From the NCBI RefSeq assembly GCF_900096565.1, contig NZ_FMYP01000008.1, positions 1 to 64,000 on the forward strand: 64,000 bases of DNA, read 5' to 3'. The notes under the pieces are model-generated. The model was not told where the DNA came from, did not search any database, and saw only the letters and a program-made list of their open reading frames with translations. Shown piece by piece: positions 59,704 to 64,000 of the stretch (position 1 is its first letter; each line of letters starts with the position of its first letter). Made by a program: the position numbers and the translations under genes. The stretch is from Williamwhitmania taraxaci (GTDB taxonomy: Bacteria; Bacteroidota; Bacteroidia; Bacteroidales; Williamwhitmaniaceae).

Positions 59704-62700
59704 ATGACCAAACAAATTCATATCCTGTACGTTGACGACAACCCGTTAGACAGGGCATTGGTGCGCGACTCTTTGGAAAAAGAGCATGGTGGGTTTATAC
59801 TCACAGAAGCGAAATCTCAAAAGGAATTTGAGAAATTAATACATGAAAAAGTATATGATCTGGTTTTAACCGATTTCAACATCTTGGGATTTGACGGATT
59901 ACAGGTGCTTGATGTTGTGAAAAAAATATCGCCTATCACTCCTGTAATTATAGTTACGGGTACTGGCACCGAAGAGGTTGCTGTGGCGGCAATGAAACGT
60001 GGAGCGTCAGATTATGTTATTAAAACAGCTGGTCATATAAACCGATTACCTCAAACGATACAAACAGTAATAGCATCCGTGCAGATTCGTTTCGAAAAAG
60101 AGAAAGCACAATACGAATTAGTAAAGATGAACCGTGTTTATGCGGTAATCAGTCAAATTAATCAGTTGATTGTTAGAAGCAACGACCAAAAAAAACTTTT
60201 TTGTGAGGCTTGTGATATTGCCATAAAATTTGGTGGTTTCCGTATGGCTTGGATTGGGCTGGTTGATGAGGTGTCAAAATCGATAAAACCCTTTTGCTGG
60301 TCGGGTTACGAGGCTGGTTATCTTACAAATTTTGAAATTCCTATAGATGACAACTCTCCTTCAGGAAAAGGGCCTGTGGGAAAAGCATTTAAAGAAAACA
60401 AATACTCAGTTTTTAATGATGTATTGAATGATCCATCTTTTGAACCCTGGCGGAACGAAGCGCTTAAAAGAGATTATAGATCCATTATTTCCTTGCCTTT
60501 AAAGTCTGAAAATAAAGTAATTGGAACTTTCAATATTTTTTCTTCTGAATACAATTTTTTCGAAGAGCAAGAAATAACGTTGCTTGTTGAAGTTGCAGAT
60601 GATCTTTCATTTGCTCTAAAATCAATTCAAAAGGAGCAAGAATTGATCTTTAGCCAAGAAAAATATAAATCATTATACGAGAATGCTCCTCTTCCTTATC
60701 AATCGTTAAATGAGGACGGGATAATTTTAGATGTGAATCCTGCTTGGTTAAAATTGCTTGGTTATTCGATTGATGAGGTCGTTGGTAAGTGGTATGGTAG
60801 TTTTTTACATCCTGATGCTAAAGCTGCTTTTGCTAAAAACTTTCCGGTTCTTAAGACCTGTGGTTCGGTAGCGGAAGTTCCATTTATGTTGCGAAAAAGG
60901 GACAGTTCCTACATTCGCATTTCTTTAAATGGTTTGTCGTCTTACTTCCCCGATGGATCTTTTAAACAGACTCATTGTGTTTTTCATGATATTACGGTTC
61001 AGGAAGCTGCATTAGAGGGGCTAAAAAACAGCGAACACCAAAAGAGCATTATTTTGCAGACAACGACCGAGGGGTTTTGGATTCTTGATTTTGAGGGTCG
61101 TTTTGTCGAAGTAAATAATTCATACTGCAAATTATCCGGTTATAGCCGAGATGAATTGTTAGCAATGTCGGTTAGTGATGTTGAACTTATTGAGAAAAAG
61201 GGTGCTGTTGAGACGCGAATGCAAAAAGTTATTAAGCAAGGAACGGATAGGTTTGAAACCAAACACCGATGTAAAAATGGAAACAGTTTAGATTTCGAAA
61301 TAAGTGTAAACTATACGCCAAATGACAAATTATTTTTTGTTTTTCTCCATGATATTACCAAACGCAAAGCTGATGAGAAATTATTGTTGAGAAGCGAAAA
61401 AGAGTTAAAAAGGGCACAGGAAATTACCCATATAGGTAGTTGGTCCTTGGATTTAGCCACTGATGAAGTTGTCTGGTCCGAAGAACTATACAAAATGTAT
61501 GGATTCGACTCTAATCTTCCGGTGCCTCCATATTCGGAACACATGAAGTTTTTTACACCAGAGAGCTGGAATATCCTATCAGATTCCGTTGCAAAAGCAA
61601 GGGAAACAGGTGTTCCTTATGAGCTTGAATTGAATTTGGTGAGAAAGGACGGAAGCAATGGTTGGATGTGGGTCCGGGGAGAAACCGTGCTCGATAATGA
61701 AAATAAAGTTGTAAAACTTTGGGGGGTTGCCCAGGATATTTCTGAACGCAGGCAAGCGGAAGAGGAACTCCGAAACGCAAAAGAACGTGCAGAAGAGAGT
61801 GATCGTTTAAAATCTGCTTTTCTGGCCAATATGAGCCACGAAATACGCACCCCAATGAATGGTATTCTTGGTTTTGCCGATTTATTGAAAAGGCCAAATC
61901 TTACCGGTGAAAAACAGCAAAAGTATATTCGAATCATCGAAAAAAGCGGTACTCGCATGCTTAATATTATTAATGATATCATTAATGTTTCGAAAATTGA
62001 ATCAGGACTAATGGAGGTTAATATACAGGAAACGAATGTAAATGAGCAAATTGAATTTGTTTATACCTTCTTCAACCCCGGTGCTGTAGCAAAAGGACTG
62101 CGACTTTCGATCAGCAATTCATTGCCTATTGATGAGTCTATCTTTAAAACCGACAGCGAGAAACTGTATGCTATCCTCACAAACCTAGTTAACAATGCTA
62201 TAAAATACACCCCGACAGGTTCAATCGAATTTGGCTACCGCCTTCGAACAGTCAGGGGTGCCGTTGTTACGTTGGGTGTTCCTAATGCCCCATCCGAACT
62301 GGAGTTTTTCGTGAAGGATACCGGTATCGGCATTCCAAAAGCGCGGCAGCAGGCCATATTTGAACGGTTTATTCAAGCCGATATTACCGACAAGAATGCT
62401 TTTCAGGGAGCTGGTTTAGGCTTATCTATAAGTAAGGCTTACGTGGAGATGCTTGAAGGAACTATTTGGGTGGAATCGGAGGAAGGAAAGGGTAGTTCCT
62501 TCTACTTTACCCTTCCTTATCATATTGATGCGATCGTAAAAAATAGTTCGAAAAATGAAAGTTCTCCACTGGTTGAAGCACCGCCGATAAATAACTTGAA
62601 AATTGTAATTGCCGAGGACGATGAAGCTTCGGACCAACTCATTTCGGTTGTTGTTGAGGAATTCGCAAAGGAAATTCTTCATGTAAGAACCGGAACCGAA

Positions 62701-62958
62701 GCGGTGGCCGCATGCTTCAATAATCCGGATATCGACTTGGTGTTAATGGATATTCAGATGCCCGAAATGAACGGATATGATGCCACTAAGCAAATACGAT
62801 CGTTTAATAGAGATATTGTTATCATTGCGCAAACGGCTTATGCATTGGAGGGCGATCGGGAAAAGGCAATTGTAGCCGGCTGTAACGATTATACTACCAA
62901 ACCCATCAAAGCGAATGAATTGCAACAATTGATCATAAAACACTTTAAGAAAGAGTGA
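59704..62958 (+). CDS. REC-GAF-PAS-histidine kinase-REC hybrid sensor
   Basis: 1084 residues, cytoplasmic. An N-terminal receiver (1-130; Asp57 in 'LVLTDFN'), GAF (about 160-310, 'EACDIAIKFGGFRMAWIGL'), three PAS domains (about 320-440, 445-565, 570-690), a HisKA domain with 'ANMSHEIRTPMNG' (His712), HATPase_c with 'NLVNNAIKYTPTG', 'DTGIGIPK' and 'GAGLGLSISK', and a C-terminal receiver (about 955-1075; Asp1016 in 'LVLMDIQMPEMNG', Lys in 'TTKPIK'). The kinase thus takes input from one receiver and feeds another, as in a phosphorelay. It follows the S23/repeat insertion by 20 bp and was probably once next to the regulator at 58288. Confidence 0.94.
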   Translation: MTKQIHILYVDDNPLDRALVRDSLEKEHGGFILTEAKSQKEFEKLIHEKVYDLVLTDFNILGFDGLQVLDVVKKISPITPVIIVTGTGTEEVAVAAMKRGASDYVIKTAGHINRLPQTIQTVIASVQIRFEKEKAQYELVKMNRVYAVISQINQLIVRSNDQKKLFCEACDIAIKFGGFRMAWIGLVDEVSKSIKPFCWSGYEAGYLTNFEIPIDDNSPSGKGPVGKAFKENKYSVFNDVLNDPSFEPWRNEALKRDYRSIISLPLKSENKVIGTFNIFSSEYNFFEEQEITLLVEVADDLSFALKSIQKEQELIFSQEKYKSLYENAPLPYQSLNEDGIILDVNPAWLKLLGYSIDEVVGKWYGSFLHPDAKAAFAKNFPVLKTCGSVAEVPFMLRKRDSSYIRISLNGLSSYFPDGSFKQTHCVFHDITVQEAALEGLKNSEHQKSIILQTTTEGFWILDFEGRFVEVNNSYCKLSGYSRDELLAMSVSDVELIEKKGAVETRMQKVIKQGTDRFETKHRCKNGNSLDFEISVNYTPNDKLFFVFLHDITKRKADEKLLLRSEKELKRAQEITHIGSWSLDLATDEVVWSEELYKMYGFDSNLPVPPYSEHMKFFTPESWNILSDSVAKARETGVPYELELNLVRKDGSNGWMWVRGETVLDNENKVVKLWGVAQDISERRQAEEELRNAKERAEESDRLKSAFLANMSHEIRTPMNGILGFADLLKRPNLTGEKQQKYIRIIEKSGTRMLNIINDIINVSKIESGLMEVNIQETNVNEQIEFVYTFFNPGAVAKGLRLSISNSLPIDESIFKTDSEKLYAILTNLVNNAIKYTPTGSIEFGYRLRTVRGAVVTLGVPNAPSELEFFVKDTGIGIPKARQQAIFERFIQADITDKNAFQGAGLGLSISKAYVEMLEGTIWVESEEGKGSSFYFTLPYHIDAIVKNSSKNESSPLVEAPPINNLKIVIAEDDEASDQLISVVVEEFAKEILHVRTGTEAVAACFNNPDIDLVLMDIQMPEMNGYDATKQIRSFNRDIVIIAQTAYALEGDREKAIVAGCNDYTTKPIKANELQQLIIKHFKKE

Positions 62959-63051
62959 TCTACTAGTTCTAATAGGCGTTTGCTTTCAGTTGCGATGCAG
63001 TGATTCGATTTTTCTAGCATCAACTTCCACCAAGTAGGTATTTACACGCAA

Positions 63052-64000
63052 CTAGTTTGTTGAGTATAAATACCGCTTGATGCTGCGCTTGGGCGTTTTC
63101 TCAAACTCTTCGGGATGGATGATGAATTTTGAAAGGTTCATGTAGGCGGGAAGTTGATGGTTCACCTCAATCAGGTGATTCTTCATTATCGATTCGACCT
63201 CTTCACGTCCAATATTGCTATTTTTTAGTGTTTCAAAATCGGGAAAGATAAGTGCCTGCAGCTGGCCGTTGTTCATAATTACCAGCGACTCCATAACCCC
63301 GAACTTATTGTCGAGCACCGACTCAATCTCCTCTGGGTATATGTTTTGGCCCGAAGCACCAAGGATCATGCTTTTGCTTCGGCCCTTAAGGAAGATATTC
63401 CCTTCCTTGTCCATCAGGCCTAGGTCGCCAGTATGCAGCCAACCATCCTCGAGTACCTCCCGAGTAGCCTCATCGTTCTTGTAGTAGCCCATCATAACAT
63501 TGTCACCTTTTACCCGGATTTCGCCTACAATGTTTATTGGATCGGAGGAGTCGATACGAACGGTTAAGGAATCGACCGGTTTGCCTGCCGAAAACGGAAG
63601 CGAGTCGCGCCACGAAGAGTAGCTAATGAGCGGACCACACTCGGTCATCCCGTAGCCAACGGTAAAGCGAAACTTTATTTTGCGGAAAAAGGCCTCGGCA
63701 CCTGCGTTGAAGGCTGCTCCACCCACCACAATCTCGTGGAAGTTGTTGCCAAAAATATTGGTAAGCTTGCGATTTATTTTTCGGTAGATGAGCGTGTTTA
63801 CGAGCGGTATTTTCAACAACCACTTCATGGGCGATTTGGTGATAATCGGAACAATTTGCCTTTTGAAAATTTTCTCCACTACGAGTGGAACGGACAGGAT
63901 AAGCCTAGGCCGTATCTCTTGAAAAGCCTCCATTACCAGTTGAGGCGATGGAACCTTTGTGAGGAATGTGATATGGCAACCGATGGTAATGGGAAACAGA
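63052..64000 (-). CDS. Long-chain acyl-CoA synthetase (AMP-binding), N-terminus outside the window
   Basis: Partial: the frame stays open through 64000, so the start lies beyond the window edge; 316 residues are visible, ending at 63052. The C-terminal two thirds of an AMP-forming ligase: 'VGYGMTECGPLIS' (adenylation motif A5), 'GWLHTGDLGLMDKEGN' (A7), 'LKGRSKSMILGASGQNIYPEEIE' (A8) and a final 'KTPKRSIKRYLY' with the catalytic Lys of A10. It activates a fatty acid with ATP and CoA. It lies convergent to the hybrid kinase; neighbours to the right are not visible. Confidence 0.92.
   Translation of the reverse strand, partial: LFPITIGCHITFLTKVPSPQLVMEAFQEIRPRLILSVPLVVEKIFKRQIVPIITKSPMKWLLKIPLVNTLIYRKINRKLTNIFGNNFHEIVVGGAAFNAGAEAFFRKIKFRFTVGYGMTECGPLISYSSWRDSLPFSAGKPVDSLTVRIDSSDPINIVGEIRVKGDNVMMGYYKNDEATREVLEDGWLHTGDLGLMDKEGNIFLKGRSKSMILGASGQNIYPEEIESVLDNKFGVMESLVIMNNGQLQALIFPDFETLKNSNIGREEVESIMKNHLIEVNHQLPAYMNLSKFIIHPEEFEKTPKRSIKRYLYSTN

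Noticed and set aside
59387-59758. Long Ser/Gln/Leu-rich open frames on the minus strand over the right heptamer tract, in three frames
   Set aside because: They are translations of 7-bp repeats read in every frame; no start context or family, and they would overlap the hybrid kinase start.

Overview
The window looks like a chromosomal stretch from a member of the Bacteroidota, most likely class Bacteroidia; I cannot resolve the genus. Five things point there: C-terminal type IX secretion (Por) sorting tails on two secreted endonucleases; the Bacteroidota promoter signature (TTG, about 20 bp, then TAnnTTTG) directly upstream of the tRNA-Gln and tRNA-Asn genes; weak or absent Shine-Dalgarno sequences; an Arm-domain tyrosine integrase of the Bacteroidetes type; and families such as FISUMP, TPR-LytS kinases, DUF2797 and S23 four-helix-bundle proteins.

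Layout. 0-2.2 kb: a non-coding, repeat-rich stretch, then a tyrosine integrase lying just beyond the 3' end of tRNA-Gln, a typical edge of an integrative element that would continue off the left of the window. 2.2-5 kb: a compact pspC-padR-pspC envelope-stress operon. 5-12.3 kb: a DUF2797 protein, the first kinase-less Cache/HAMP/GAF/PAS sensor, a TolC-HlyD efflux pair and tsaB. 12.3-16.3 kb: tandem secreted endonuclease I paralogues. 16.6-24.4 kb: tRNA-Arg, an Lrp/AsnC regulator, a PHP phosphatase, an alpha/beta hydrolase, an M24 aminopeptidase, and a GH3 enzyme, unknown protein and deoxynucleoside kinase operon. 24.5-34 kb: a vWA protein, a TetR-SDR-aldehyde dehydrogenase operon, a GyrI-like protein, an M28 peptidase, a PAS histidine kinase and a PhzF protein. 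34.2-50.9 kb: three more kinase-less sensors, a dGTPase, an exonuclease/GIY-YIG fusion, a LytS/LytTR pair with a candidate operator and target lipoprotein, tRNA-Asn and a FISUMP protein. 51.3-54.2 kb: an unrecognised protein, a PfkB-type kinase and a 2-hydroxyacid dehydrogenase. 54.7-63 kb: an AT-richer phosphorelay cluster (PocR/PAS kinase, response regulator, REC-kinase-REC hybrid) interrupted by an S23 gene lying between two arrays of 7-bp repeats. The right edge cuts an acyl-CoA synthetase.

Theme. Signal transduction dominates: four related membrane sensors with no visible output domain, four histidine kinases and two free-standing response regulators. The three observations I would follow first are the sensor family with a shared GAF/coiled-coil core and no output; the S23 gene bracketed by duplicated heptamer-repeat tracts inside a two-component operon; and the 11-bp direct repeats with exact 21-bp periodicity between the LytTR gene and the adjacent lipoprotein gene. 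The roughly 105-bp-spaced hairpin repeats next to the integrase are a further candidate for something undescribed. No transposase, CRISPR array or rRNA gene was seen.
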